64,000 bases of DNA from Diphasiastrum complanatum (Eukaryota; Streptophyta; Lycopodiopsida; Lycopodiales; Lycopodiaceae). The DNA lies in the NCBI GenBank assembly GCA_029204225.1, contig CM055106.1, positions 34,384,361-34,448,360 on the forward strand, given 5' to 3'. The notes beneath the pieces are model-generated. The model did no database searches. It was not told the origin of the DNA and saw only the letters and a program-made list of their open reading frames with translations. Of this stretch, positions 9,921-21,700 are shown in pieces (the stretch's first letter is position 1; each line of letters begins with the position of its first letter). The position numbers and the translations under genes are program-made.

Positions 9921-12848
9921 ATGTCTTCTACCGATACTTCCCAGTCTCCGCGCTATATTATCCATCGTGATGTCCCATCTGCAACGGACATCATGATTCT
10001 TCCTAGCACAAGCATGGTCACTCAGTGGATGACCCTTGCGGAGCCTCTACTTACTGCAATGGGTATTCATGAGAGAGCCTTTTCGGGATGCATCAATATG
10101 GATTTCATCACTCTTTCCTTTAGTACATGGAAGGAAGAGAAATCCAAGTTTTATATCACCTTCCAAGGAGCCACACACAAGGTGTGTGTCACTGAGGCCG
10201 CACTTGCAGCTATAGGAATCTCATCCGGTACGCAAGCCTCACCCAATCACAAGCACGCCAAACAGGCCATCAAGCCATACATCGACCTCACCAACGATCT
10301 GCACTGGACTAATGATGGCTATCTTCTGGAAGCCATCACTGAGCCTTTCATTCACGCCGCTGCCCAGTTGTTGAATCATTTCCTGATGGTTGACAACCTC
10401 AGGAAAGACCGCATCACATCTCAAATCCTTCACAGGATAGTGGAGTCCCACACAAAGTTGGCCAAAGCCCCTCTTGAACCATATAACTGGTTCAAGACTA
10501 TTTTTGGTGAGCTCAAACTAGCTATTAAGGCCAATACAAAGTAGCAGTTCGTCGCTGGCTCTCTATTGTCCCTCTTTGCCGCTTCTCACTTAGAAAACAG
10601 AATCCATGGCTTCCACCTAGATTCTGTGCTTTCGGTTTACAAAGAAGCACCGACCGAGTCATCTCATCAGGCCTCAAGTTCTCATAGTTGTCATCGTCCA
10701 CGCAGCGAGATCGTAATTCCTGACTCGCCTTCCGCATCCCGACGACGTACTAGGCATACCTCATCAGTTGCGCTTCCACCACCTGCTGCTGTTCGCACTG
10801 AACTTCCCATTCCCCTCGCCTCTGATGCTTCCCTCGCCTCTGCTCCCATACACGGACAGTCTGTGACCATTGGGCCTACCATTCCCATCATAGCTGCCCA
10901 GGCTGCCTCACCCCCGCACACCGAAGCAACCTCACCCAACACATAGTTCTTCATGGATGTGTTCGATGATTCCGACCCCCTTGGGGCCACCGAAATCTTT
11001 GAAATGCCCCAGAGCCCAGCGCCCTTTGAACCCCAATCCCCTGGAAGAGGATTTTGGCATATCCATGAAGCTACTGTTGGTGTCGAAGATGCCAATCAAC
11101 AACCACCCACATAGGGTAGCCCAGCCACACTTCAGGTCGACACAGTTGTAAAGTTACCAAAGCAGTTCGACGCCACGGTGCCTGAAGGGTGTTTGAAGAC
11201 GAGGATATTTTTTAAGAAGAAGAGACCTTGGCACCTATTCCACACCTACCACGGACAGTACCATCAGGGTCTCCTGCTACTGCCACCTCCACGACTGTCG
11301 ATTCTGGTGATGCTCTCGGGTTAGTTTCAAGCCTTGGGGAAGTGATCCAGTCTATGCTGGATAAGAAGAAGAAAATGGAGCAGAGGATCTCTGATTTAGG
11401 ATCCGAAAACACTCTGATCAGCCAGAAAATTGTCCAGCTGGATCGAGAGGTGAAGATAGCCAAGCAACATGAAAAAAAGGCTGAAAGTAGAAAGACATTG
11501 GCCCAACAACAAGCTGATCACTTGGAAACCTACATCAGCTCCCTGCAAAACGCCTTGACAACCGCACAAGATCAGGTAGTGCAAGATGCCAAACAATAGG
11601 TGCAGCTGCTAGAGGGGCAATTACAAATGGCCGAACAAGATCGCACATGGCTTCAAGGTGAATTGTATGCGACCACCCTTGAGCGTGATTCATATCTGCA
11701 AACACAAATACCCGATCATTCGGTCACACCGACGAAGATTGCATATTTGTTCAAGAAAGTGGAAACATACAAAGTGGCCCTTCAGGGATTCCAAGGCCGT
11801 TGTGATAGGTTCAAAGGAGCAGCTTCAACTGAGTTGGCAAAGGCAAAAGAGACCATCAACGCCTATGAAAAAGCCGCCGCTCAAGTGTTGGAAGCCGGAC
11901 CACAAATCCCCGTCCCGGTCATGCCGCAATTCTCTCCTTCGCGCCAAGAAGCTGTACAAATGGATATAGGGGTTGATTTGAGCATGGAACATGGGGGAGC
12001 TCTAGATCTAGCAGATCAACCACCAATTATACCGGCAGTACAAGCGGGTCCATCCTCATCAAGGACAAGTCATTTATTCCGAAGGCCCATCAGCGTCGAG
12101 GACCAGATCCAGACCTTCTTAAAGCCGCAGCCACATGAGTCCTCGCGTGGTGGATGGGGTCTCAAATTTAAGACCTCCGAGATCGAGGCCGACAAAGAAT
12201 TGGACAAAATACCTGCACTGGGAGAGCAGACGGCATGGAGAATCACGGTTTTTGAGAAAACTCCGGAATCAATTAGGAGTTACGTCGCCATCCCTCGCCA
12301 GTTGCGGGTAGATCCTTATTACGTGCCAATGCCGCGAAGACAAAAAATGAAAAAAATTGGGATTGGCTATGGATAAAATCACCATCCATACGCCCAATTG
12401 GCCAATCATCCATCAGTCTTATAGCTGGAACATTTCAGTGGATTTCCACCGGGCTTTACAGGCATATCAGATAGAGTATCTCCACTCTCCGGATCCAACG
12501 GTGCGACAATCAGCAATGTTTGCAAAAGATCTAACTCTGTTGGCGTCAGTGGCAACCAAATGGGACGATTGCCTTCCTACCCAGGCATTTGATCCAAATA
12601 AGCCGATGGCCTCAGAGCAAATCAAAGATCAGCTGCCGATTGCTCGACTGTATTTCCGTGCGACTATGATGGGAGGCTCTTGGGAATACCGCTTCACCTC
12701 ATGGATAACTTCCAAGTGGATTGCCGGAGCCCACCGTTGTTTTCTGCCGCATGATTTGGATTTTAATATTGCACGTCTTGACTTTATGGAGAAGGTGCAG
12801 TATCATTTAATTAAGATTCGACGCGAAGCCAATAAAAGTCTCCAATAA
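9921..12848 (+). pseudogene. Accessory coding region of the gypsy element, coiled-coil protein
   Basis: Lies between integrase and the 3' LTR in the same sense. Starting at ATG 9921, about 207 codons form a folded-looking N-terminal domain. After TAG stops at 10542 and 10944 the same frame continues as a Ser/Pro-rich linker, with another TAG at 11112. After a shift near 11190 come an acidic patch and a long heptad-rich coiled coil (about 11340-11870), interrupted by TAG at 11597. A second shift, in an A-run near 12350, leads to a Trp-rich C-terminal domain with PNWPIIH, SPDPT and MMGGSWEYRF. A diverged second copy lies at 32880-34165. Position resembles the extra 3' ORFs (including env-like ORFs) known in some plant gypsy lineages. 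No membrane segment is obvious and I assign no function. Confidence 0.65.
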
Positions 12849-12883
12849 CTACATATTGCAGGTGTCGTGGGACTGCCACCAGT

Positions 12884-12899
12884 TTTGGTGGGGGATACT
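12884..12899 (+). other. Polypurine tract of gypsy copy B
   Basis: TTTTGGTGGGGGATAC immediately precedes TGTTGGAGGG, the expected layout of a plus-strand primer next to a 3' LTR. Confidence 0.7.
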
Positions 12900-13655
12900 G
12901 TTGGAGGGTTTGCGGATCCCAAGGCAACCCTAACCCTAGTTAACAAGTGAGAGGGATTTGGCACCCTGCGTGTGTAAGTCCAACCCAATGATCACATAAT
13001 TATTTGATTAATTAGAATGTTAATAAAAGGACTTTACGTCTTTTTGCGGGACTTTTAATGTCACAGGGCCTAAATGCCAAGTTAGTGAATAAAGTTGGGT
13101 TTCCCTCCAATTTTGATAGTTCCCATATTTTTTTAAATTTGAATAAAAAGAGAGGCAAGACTAGACCAATAGGATTCAGAGGCTAGGGTCTTCCTCTCTA
13201 CTATAAAAAGGGACCAACGCGAGTTGTTCCTGATGTTCATTTCCTCATTTCAATAAAGCAGATTGGTTCTCTTTAGAAATGGATTGATGAATGTCCTTGC
13301 TCTTCCTCTCTTTTCCTCCATTTCTCATGCTTTCTTTGGATTTTGCTAATTGTTGGATTTGATCATTATTGGGATTGCTATTTCTTATGCTTTTTGTGAG
13401 AGAGAAAGAGAGAGAGAGAAGAGTAAGTTTCTATCATTGTTGTGGATTTAGGGTTATTGGAAGTAGGGTTAATGGATGTAGTGTCAATGCTTAGTGTTAA
13501 TGGATGTTAGTGTTAGATCCTCCATTCATGTTGAAATCTGAACTATACTATCGCTCTCATGGGAACGAACCTACGTGAGACAACTAACTCCGTCTCTTTG
13601 ATGCTAGATTGACTAGATCTTGAATTCAGGTTAGGCAAGGCGATAGACCCACTAC
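12900..13655 (+). repeat. 3' LTR of gypsy copy B
   Basis: Begins TGTTGGAGGG after the polypurine tract. Inside are a TATA box (CTATAAAAAG, 13201) and an AATAAA signal (13252), the usual U3/R layout. The right edge is set where copia coding sequence on the other strand begins (about 13656). No matching 5' LTR is present in the window, so the left part of the element has been lost. Confidence 0.65.
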
Positions 13656-14035
13656 AACCTCAAAATCCTCTTCGCGGCTTTCCAATGATCCATAGTGAGT
13701 GATGACATGAATTGACTAATCAGACTTACAACATAACAGATATTAGGACGTGTAGTTGTAAGATAGATCAAACTCCCAACTAGTTGACGAAATAAAGTAG
13801 CGTCAACTTGTGCACTATCATCAACATGAGACAACTTCTTACCAGCTTCGCAAGGGGTGATGGAAGGTTTGCACTCTGTCATGCGAAATCTCTCTAATAT
13901 CTCGCGCACATACTTTCTTTGACATAGCATGATATCATTGCCATTTTGCCATACTTCGACACCCAAGCAATAGTGCATAAGATCTAAATCTCTCATCTCA
14001 AGTTGGCTTTGATAGAATGAATGAGATTCTCATCA
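13652..14035 (-). pseudogene. Copia RT/RNase H junction fragment
   Basis: In element sense: L-M-H-Y-C-L-G-V-E-V, then R-K-Y-V-R-E-I-L, L-V-G-S-L-I-Y-L-T-T-T-R-P, and H-W-K-A-A-K-R-I-L. This is the connection between RT and RNase H of Ty1/copia pol. It is cut off exactly where the gypsy LTR ends, and upstream (14000-14035) it degrades with tandem stops. The stretch 14036-14305 has no clear feature. Confidence 0.8.
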
Positions 14036-14305
14036 TTGCCCGGATCCGAAACATACGTTGATACCACGAATCCGAAATGGGCATGACATCATATGTTGAT
14101 AGGGAATAAGAACATATGCATATCATGGTTTGATTGTATTTGAGGTGGCACTTTGGGCATGCCACATAGGACTTAGTCCATAGTATTTTTTTTGGCCTCC
14201 CAACCTTGCCACGCAAGTGCATAATTGGGTGGCACTCCCAACCCAAAAATTTCACTTTGTTTCAACTTCTCACCCTTTGCCCTTACCGGGTGTATCCTTC
14301 ACATG

Positions 14306-14742
14306 TGTGAAAGCAAGATCAATCACAAAATTGACATTCTACACACTAGAAGTCAAGAGATCTTGAGAAATATGAAAGAGATGGACATAAGAACACAAGA
14401 GATGAATTCTTCACAAAGAAAAAAACTTTGATGATTATTTCTCCATGCTGGTACACCTATTTATAGCTTTCAAAATTTCATTTGGCCAATTGCCCTAAAA
14501 TTTCCCTTAGTGATAACTTCTTGGTACTTCATCAAAAACCTAGAAATTCTAGTCTAGATGCAATGTCTCAAAACTAGAAAGGGTGGGTCCAAATCTGACC
14601 TCATCCACTTATCTACTTTCCAAAAATATTACAAACACTATTTAGGCCTTTATTAACAAATATAAATCTATCTCTAAGTTGAAATTTCATGTTGGCCTCA
14701 AAATTGCCAAAATAAATCAACTAAACTAGTGAATCTTTCACA
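14306..14742 (-). repeat. 3' LTR of a minus-strand copia element
   Basis: Bounded by perfect 8-bp inverted termini, TGTGAAAG at 14306 and CTTTCACA ending at 14742. A TATA-like box (CTATAAATAGG in element sense) lies near 14455. The polypurine run TGAAAAGAGAG directly precedes the LTR in element sense, and the pol stop codon overlaps the first LTR bases. Confidence 0.8.
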
Positions 14743-14930
14743 CTCTCTTTTCAACTAGTTTTAGCATAGATTTGGATAGAACTCCAAGTGATATTCTAAA
14801 CTTCATAAACAAGTCTTTTCTCAATGCTTTGGTGAAGATATCAGCCACATAGTCCCTTGATGAGACATGTTGAAGCTCCACCTCCTTTGTCATGACTTGT
14901 TTTCTCATAAGTTGTGGGTGTATGTCAATT
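14738..14930 (-). pseudogene. Copia pol C-terminus
   Basis: Element-sense peptide contains V-E-L-Q-H-V-S-S-R-D-Y-V-A-D-I-F-T-K-A-L, the last segment of copia RNase H, and ends in TGA at 14738-14740, which overlaps the start of the LTR. The rest of pol is absent. Confidence 0.75.
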
Positions 14931-15058
14931 CCCCACTATCATGAAATAGAGCCACAATTGCTTGACAAGTGTTATGGCACCCTCCATGGCCACCAAGCAT
15001 CTTCTCTTTGAGTGTGAACTTGTGGGGGCATGTCACCTTTCCAGCAACGAAAACCAAA

Positions 15059-15171
15059 CAAAGTGATCAATATATCACAAGAAGCTTTGCCTTATGTAAA
15101 AAACCAACAAAAAGTAACAATATGAAACAAAGTGATCAATACATCGCAAGAAGCTTTACCTTATGTAAAAG
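15059..15171. repeat. Tandem duplication, period 69 bp
   Basis: CAAAGTGATCAATA starts at 15059 and again at 15128 and is followed in both by an almost identical GCTTT(G/A)CCTTATGTAAAA block. Bases 14931-15058 hold no recognisable feature. Confidence 0.8.
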
Positions 15172-15280
15172 GCTTTGCTTTACAAGAGCATTTGAACCCG
15201 TTAAAAATCATAAAAATATTAAAATTGCATCTCATAGGTGTTAAAAGATCAAAATTACTTTTGATGATAAAAAACTAAGG

Positions 15281-15504
15281 GCCTCTTTCCATGCTCACTC
15301 ACATAGGCACGGTGATGTTTTCCAAGCGGGTTTGCAAATTTCAAAGAAATCAGGTCTTTTAGGGAAAAGTTTCAAGGGGAGACCCGCTCACACACGTGAA
15401 AAGATGAGATGACCTAACATGACATAGCTCATGTGAGGGGCAGAGGTGAAAAGATGTCGTAAGGCATGTGAGGGGGCATTGAGGGGGTGAGCATGGAAAG
15501 AGGC
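15281..15504. mobile_element. MITE-like element upstream of NTAN1
   Basis: A 224-bp block with perfect 18-bp terminal inverted repeats, GCCTCTTTCCATGCTCAC at the left and its reverse complement ending at 15504. There is no coding capacity. It ends 142 bp before the NTAN1 start codon, so it probably lies in the promoter or 5' UTR. The left terminus may extend two bases (GG). No convincing target-site duplication is seen, so the superfamily is not assigned. Confidence 0.8.
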
Positions 15505-15646
15505 ATGCAATGTCCTATTGATTTTTTTCTTAATAAGCATAATGCAAAAAAGTAGCACTATGACCATTTAACGGGAGAACAAAGGACGAGAGAAGGTGGA
15601 TCGTATCTTTTAATCGATTTGCAGTTTGTGGGTAGCTGACAAAAGG

Positions 15647-15721
15647 ATGATTTTCGTAGCGGATGAACTACTAGTCCAAGAAGAAGAGCAAATCATCGAC
15701 CACAATCTGTCCAAATCCCAG
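15647..15721 (+). CDS. NTAN1: NTAN1 exon 1 (residues 1-25)
   Basis: Starts MIFVADELL, as NTAN1 proteins typically start MIFV. It ends CAG|GTTTGT in phase 0. There is no earlier in-frame ATG close by that fits the family start. Confidence 0.8.
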
Positions 15722-18700
15722 GTTTGTTCATTTTTTTGTGGCTGCCACCTTTCAATTCTTCTCACTCTAGTTCATCACACTCTTTTGCCTTTCGTGAAGA
15801 AGAATGATTGCCTACAAACCAATCGTATGTGGAAGAGGTTTACAATGTTTTCCTGTGAATTTCATTGTAACATGTACTTGCTCGCTCAAAAAATTGGTGT
15901 CCAGTAATGGTATTTGCAAAGCGTCATCTTCTTTGCTTTCTAACTGATCATCTAGTTTATGAGTGTTTCCAAGATCTATATATGCTTGAAACAATGGCCG
16001 TGATAGAAAAATCATGCGATGTCTGGAAAAAGAACCTCTTGGAAATGCCAATATATTTCTGTAATAAACTGTGGAATCCTGAAGTGAAGGTTTTTTGAAC
16101 TAAAATGAAATTTTTTGTCATGATTGAAGAGTCGTCCTCTCCATATAATTTGCCTGCGTGGTAAGCCATAGAAGTCCATAATCATAAATTAACATGTGCC
16201 TAAGCGTAAGGATATTTCACTACTGGTGAACAGTTTGACCAATTCGTTGAATCAATCTATCGTTGACAACAATGCCAAATCTTTTGTCGCAGTTCATTTT
16301 ACATTCATGTTGGGTTAGAGTAGACAAAACATTTGCTTATCTTTTACACCAGGGAGTGGTCTTTCTAGGGAGGTTTATCACAGATCAGATAATTTTCAAA
16401 GTTATATCTCACTCCAATGGCCTCATCATAGCTTTTGAAAAGGCCTTGACTACGAATACCAGTAAAGGTCACTAGAAAGACCATTCACTTTGACATAATA
16501 AGCTGGAAATTTTGAGGTAGTAGAAGTCTGCTATGGCATTTAACTACAGTATGTGAGGAAGATAAAATTGTCAAAAGAAAGTGGAGTCACTTGCAATCCA
16601 TACAACTCCGTTAAGATATTTTTTATTAGACCTTTTTATTTATTGTCGATTATTAAAAAAACTTTTAAAAGCCCCATTCTAGTCCTGAGGGTTGATTGGG
16701 AAGTGTCAATATATTTGCATAAAAGAACTTGACAAACAAATTATTGTGCAGAGTACGACGACGAGTTTTTTTGCCAACATTGGCTTCCATTTATTTCTTT
16801 TTCTACTTGCTGGTTCTTTTGTGCTTTTTGTAGTTTGATCCAAAAACATGACGGGCACATCAGTTCTAGGCATTTTTGGGTAGTAGGCATTTGTTCCCAC
16901 TTCCTCAACAATGCTAGTTCGTCCATTCTCACTTTGCTTTTGTTTTTTGTCCATTTTGTTCAATCGCTTAGGTTAGTCTAGTTCTTTCAAAGTTCAGGTC
17001 TAGGTTTGAGGGGAGTGTGTTTATTTGGGTTTGAGGTTTAGTGCTTCAATTGTTTCGTAATGAGGCTGCTTAGGTCCAAGCCACAAACATAGCAGAGTCT
17101 ATGAGGAAGACTGAACATGACGCAATTGGAACGATTGTGGCTCAAATGTTTTGTGTTCAGAACCTAGCCTTTGCGATCCACCACCTAATCCAATCGATCA
17201 GGACATCCCATACCATTGCGACCCACCTTTAACCATGGTATACCTACATCTTGAGGCTAGAGAAGCTGTCATCTTGGCCTAAGCATGTAAATTAACAAGC
17301 CATCCTACGGTAAAATCAATTGCCCATTCCAAGGAGATCCACATCTATACACATAGTACATGTGGGGTCATCTCCATCAACATAGGCATGCACAAACCAT
17401 CAACACGTGTTAGTTGCATGTATTGCCATGGGTCACCATAGAAGAGTTTCCTCGAGTCAATAGGATACTCTCAGATGACACCAATCAACTTATAGCTTTA
17501 GACCAACGTTCCATCTTGTATAATGAGATCGTCAACTCATGTTTAGTTGTTGCTAGCCCTTATAAGTGTTTAACATCCCCTCCTGCCTTCAGAACCTCCT
17601 ATAGGGAGCAAAGTAAAGACTTAAGTTACAAGTTTGAACTTTCAACTTTTAACTTTCCAAATTCAAACTTTGTGAATTTAATTTCACATTGATCTCATCA
17701 AGATTTACCTGTAGAATTTCACCAAAATTTGAACCAAAGTTCAAAGTTAAAGTTCAAACACATAACACATTGCATAATAAGAAATTACAATCCACAATTT
17801 ACTTGGATGAATAAGAGAGAATAGACTCTAGTTCCCCTCGCATCCACTTGCCATGCAATCTTGTGACAATATGTGTATGACAAGCTTCTGTAGCCTCAGA
17901 CCATCACTGCCATATTTGTCCTACCAGGAGATAGGCTGCAACTGTCCATCTCGAAGTAGCGCTTGTGGGCATTCAAGTTGTAGTAGCTCACGCCCGCGTA
18001 CATTGAAATCCATTGATGAGTATGCACTCAGGCTTCAACATTGTATGGCAAGATTTCGAGCCAGACTTGACGAAATTACAAATGTAGCTACAATTTACTA
18101 TTAGTATAAGGGTGGCATTATCCATACCTAAAGACATTGAGATCGTTCTTGGGTGCATGGTGCATTGCAAGATCAATGTAGATGCTCTCAATGTAAGTGC
18201 GCCATCCCCGTCGAAGCCTTGCATCACATAATTGCTCTTCAATTTTCCATAGAGGGTAAAGAAAGGCAAGCCACAGCATGTAGCGGTTGGTGGAATCACT
18301 CCCATCTACCTTGCCACTTCCACAATATTTCTTCGCACCTGTAAAAACATAGAATTAAAAGACTAGATTGTAGAGTTCGTCCAAGCTTAAAACTAAAGAA
18401 TGCAAGTCTGGTGTGCAAGATCTAACCTCTCTTCACTATTGGCAATGCAAGAGCGAAGCTACGGCCCCAACCTGTTCATAGACTCATAAAAAAGGCCCAA
18501 TGTGTAGCCCTATATCGCTAAGTCATAGGACACTATCTTGTAATAGATCTAGGTAAGAATGTAGTTATTAATGTCATTCATTCATTATGCAAGCAACTAT
18601 TCACTACCATAGGCATATCTATCCCCTCCATCTCCCTAGGAAAACTAGGGGAGCCCATCCCCCCCGCCTCTCCTTTCTCAGCTGCTATTCCTCCCCCCCC

Positions 18701-21700
18701 CCAAAAAAAAAAAGAGTATCTCCATTCTTCCCCCCTCTTCTTCTTCTTCTTTGATCCATTTATCCTCCTCACCTATCTGTGTTACTAATGGTACTAAATC
18801 TGATGCCATCATTCCTATTTCAGCAGATGATTTGTACACACCAACGAAAGCCTATGAAGACTACCTAAAGACTAAAGTGGATGCTCTATGAACTGAGTTT
18901 TAGAATCTTAAAGTGGCCGTGATTGCTCTAAGTAAGGATAATGCAACTCTCAAAGAGAAAGTACAGCTATTGCCCCAATGACAAGCAAGATTTATGAACT
19001 AGAGAAGGACTTGGTTGAAAATAAAGAGGCCACGAAGACCTAGGCTTCATTATTTAAAAAAGAAGAAGGTACTTTTGCTCAAATGTCCAGTTTTATTTTT
19101 GCTACCATTTCTGAAGAGAAACTTAGAGATTTAAGCGCTCTAAATGTTCTTTTTCATGGACCAGCTTCAGAAATAATGCACTTCGAACGTCATTTCAGAA
19201 CACATCAAAAAGTGGAATGGACAACTATGGTGCAATCAATTGATGTGGTTTAATGGAGATTATCAGGTAGAATCCATGCTGATTCCACCTAGCCGCAATT
19301 GGCTTCTCAAATTTTTTTGGGAGCTGTAGAGAACTGTGCACTGCAGATTATGAGTGTCCAAAGCCACATATCCTCGTGTTATCGGCATATTATGGATTTT
19401 GAGGTTCATAAAACAATTCCATGAGCTGATTACCATAGAAGGTCGGAAAGTGTGGACTATAGTTAGTTTTTAGTCATGTTAGTAAAAGGCGATGGGAGAC
19501 TTTCACACGTGCTATTGGATTGTTGTCCCGTGACCTTTCCACCACTACAATCACGTTCAACTCAACACCTTATCAGATACCTATGGCCATTTTACCTGTT
19601 AAAAAAGTCTCTAAACTATCCTTTCCCCAATAATGTTTGGTGAAGAGAACTGTATTAACTATCTAAAAAGCAAAATATGTACTCAATCAGTAGGCCAAAA
19701 CCTTTGGAGATTGCCATGTGTAAAAAGTTCTCATCGTAAACCGTATTTGCTAAGCTATATAGTTTCATAAATATTCTGTACAATCAGGAATTTCTAATAA
19801 GAAAGAGAGTACTTGTATTTCTTTTCAACAAATTTGCAGAAGTGACTAGGAGATCCGCCGTGTCACATATGAGGTTTTCAAATGTCCGTAAAGTATAAAA
19901 AAAGGAGTTTCCTAGTTTTGGATTTTAAACAGTATCAAGACATGTTGCAAGGTTTTGATATATGTTTGATGTTTTTTTCTTTAAAAATGTATGAAGTAGG
20001 TTGCCATGGTCTCATTTGCCTTGCAGACTTTTGCCCTTCTTGACAAGCTCCTGGAACATCCATATTTGTCATCTTCAAAAACTTTCAAAGAAAAGCCTAT
20101 TCTAGAAATAAAGGTATTGCCAGGTGCAAAGGGCCAATATGATAAGGCATTGTCTCAGGGAGATGGCTCAACTCGGAATTTTGTCTACGTTTTGCAAAGA
20201 GAATATGCCTGTGCAAGTCCCTCACTTGTCGAGGTGAGTTTTGTGTAATCTGACATCAGAGAAAGTAGCAAAAAAGGAAAATGCTCCAGTGTATAATTTA
20301 GCACTTTTCAGCCTGCACAACTTTCCAGTACTTTAGGTCATCATGGTTTCTCTGATTAAGAATTGGCATCTTGACAATGTGTAGTTAATTGGTACCGATG
20401 AGGCGACAACCTGTATTGGACTTGCCATTCGAAATCCAGAATCTGGCTTGTGAGTCTTTTTACCACATCCCCTTTTAGCATCTCTTTTTTCAGCAAATTT
20501 TTAAGATTCTAGATTTTTATGCTATATTGAGAGCTTATTCCTATCATTTCTGGTGGAATGACTTGTACATTCCGGAATGTTCCAAAAATGTATTATAAGA
20601 TACTTAAATACTGCAGGAGCCAGCTTGTTTTTCATTAGTATGTTATGTGAGTTGGTACGTGTGCGGTTAGCTGGTTTTTTTCAATGATTGAGCAAGCTTT
20701 GTCGGTGGTTTTTCTTCTCACGTATCGTCCGTACAGCGAGTACAACTTTTTTATGGATGAACTATTTACTCTTATGGCTCATTCCGGAATTAGTTTTGGG
20801 GTGTATTTTTGTGGGTTAATCTTTTTGTTGCTTGTTCTCAAAGCTTCATGGTTTTTATCAACCCCCAACCTTTTTTGGAATTTCAGCTTACATACCAAAT
20901 TTTTTTATGACAAGGCCTGCGGGCAACTATGATTTTGAGGGTTTGTGTAGAATGTTTGTAGTGACTCTCTTGCAGTTGATTAAGGGGAATTTTTGTTAGA
21001 TTAATCAATATATCGTGTGGTTCTATTTGTTTTTAGCCAATACTCAAGGGTCTGTTTATATTAGGACAAGTGTTGGCCATCTTGACTGTGAAAGGTATGT
21101 GGCACAAGGAGTGAGACAAATGGTAACTTCAGTACGTGCTCATGAAGATACGCTGCTTCAGGTTATGTTGTTTTCTTCATTTTTCTGTGTGGCATATTTG
21201 AGAAACTTGATAAGTTTTGAAACATATTGGCTCACTGTCAGTTGGATAAATACAACTCTTTGAGCTTTAGTTTGTTGTCAGTTCTTACTGTATGCACATC
21301 ACTGGAGTTTAAGCATGTATCTGTTACAGTCACATGTGCTTTGAATATCATTGAGCTTATTTGTTGCATAATGCTTTTGCAGGTTCATCTTGTGGGAGGT
21401 TATGATGATACTGAGATTATTAACAAAACAGAGACTAACTCTGAAATGTCAGAGTCAGGTAGTCCAAGTTAGATTGTGCTTAAATTGAAATTTGAAGGCA
21501 GATACTAGACCAGTGTAGGCTGTAGTTTGCTTGTCGATAAAGTATAAAAACTTGTTGATTTGTTGGCTATCATAAAAGGTACTCTTTTTTCTGGCATATA
21601 CATTTCAGACAGGAGAATCGACCAAATTTTAGTCAGACAGGAACCTTTTTCTCAGAAGACAATGACTTTGAAACAGATCAGAGACCCACCTGCGGAGGAT

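Noticed and set aside
17988-18305. 105-codon minus-strand frame in NTAN1 intron 1
   Set aside because: No family resemblance, no neighbouring coding signs, antisense within an intron.
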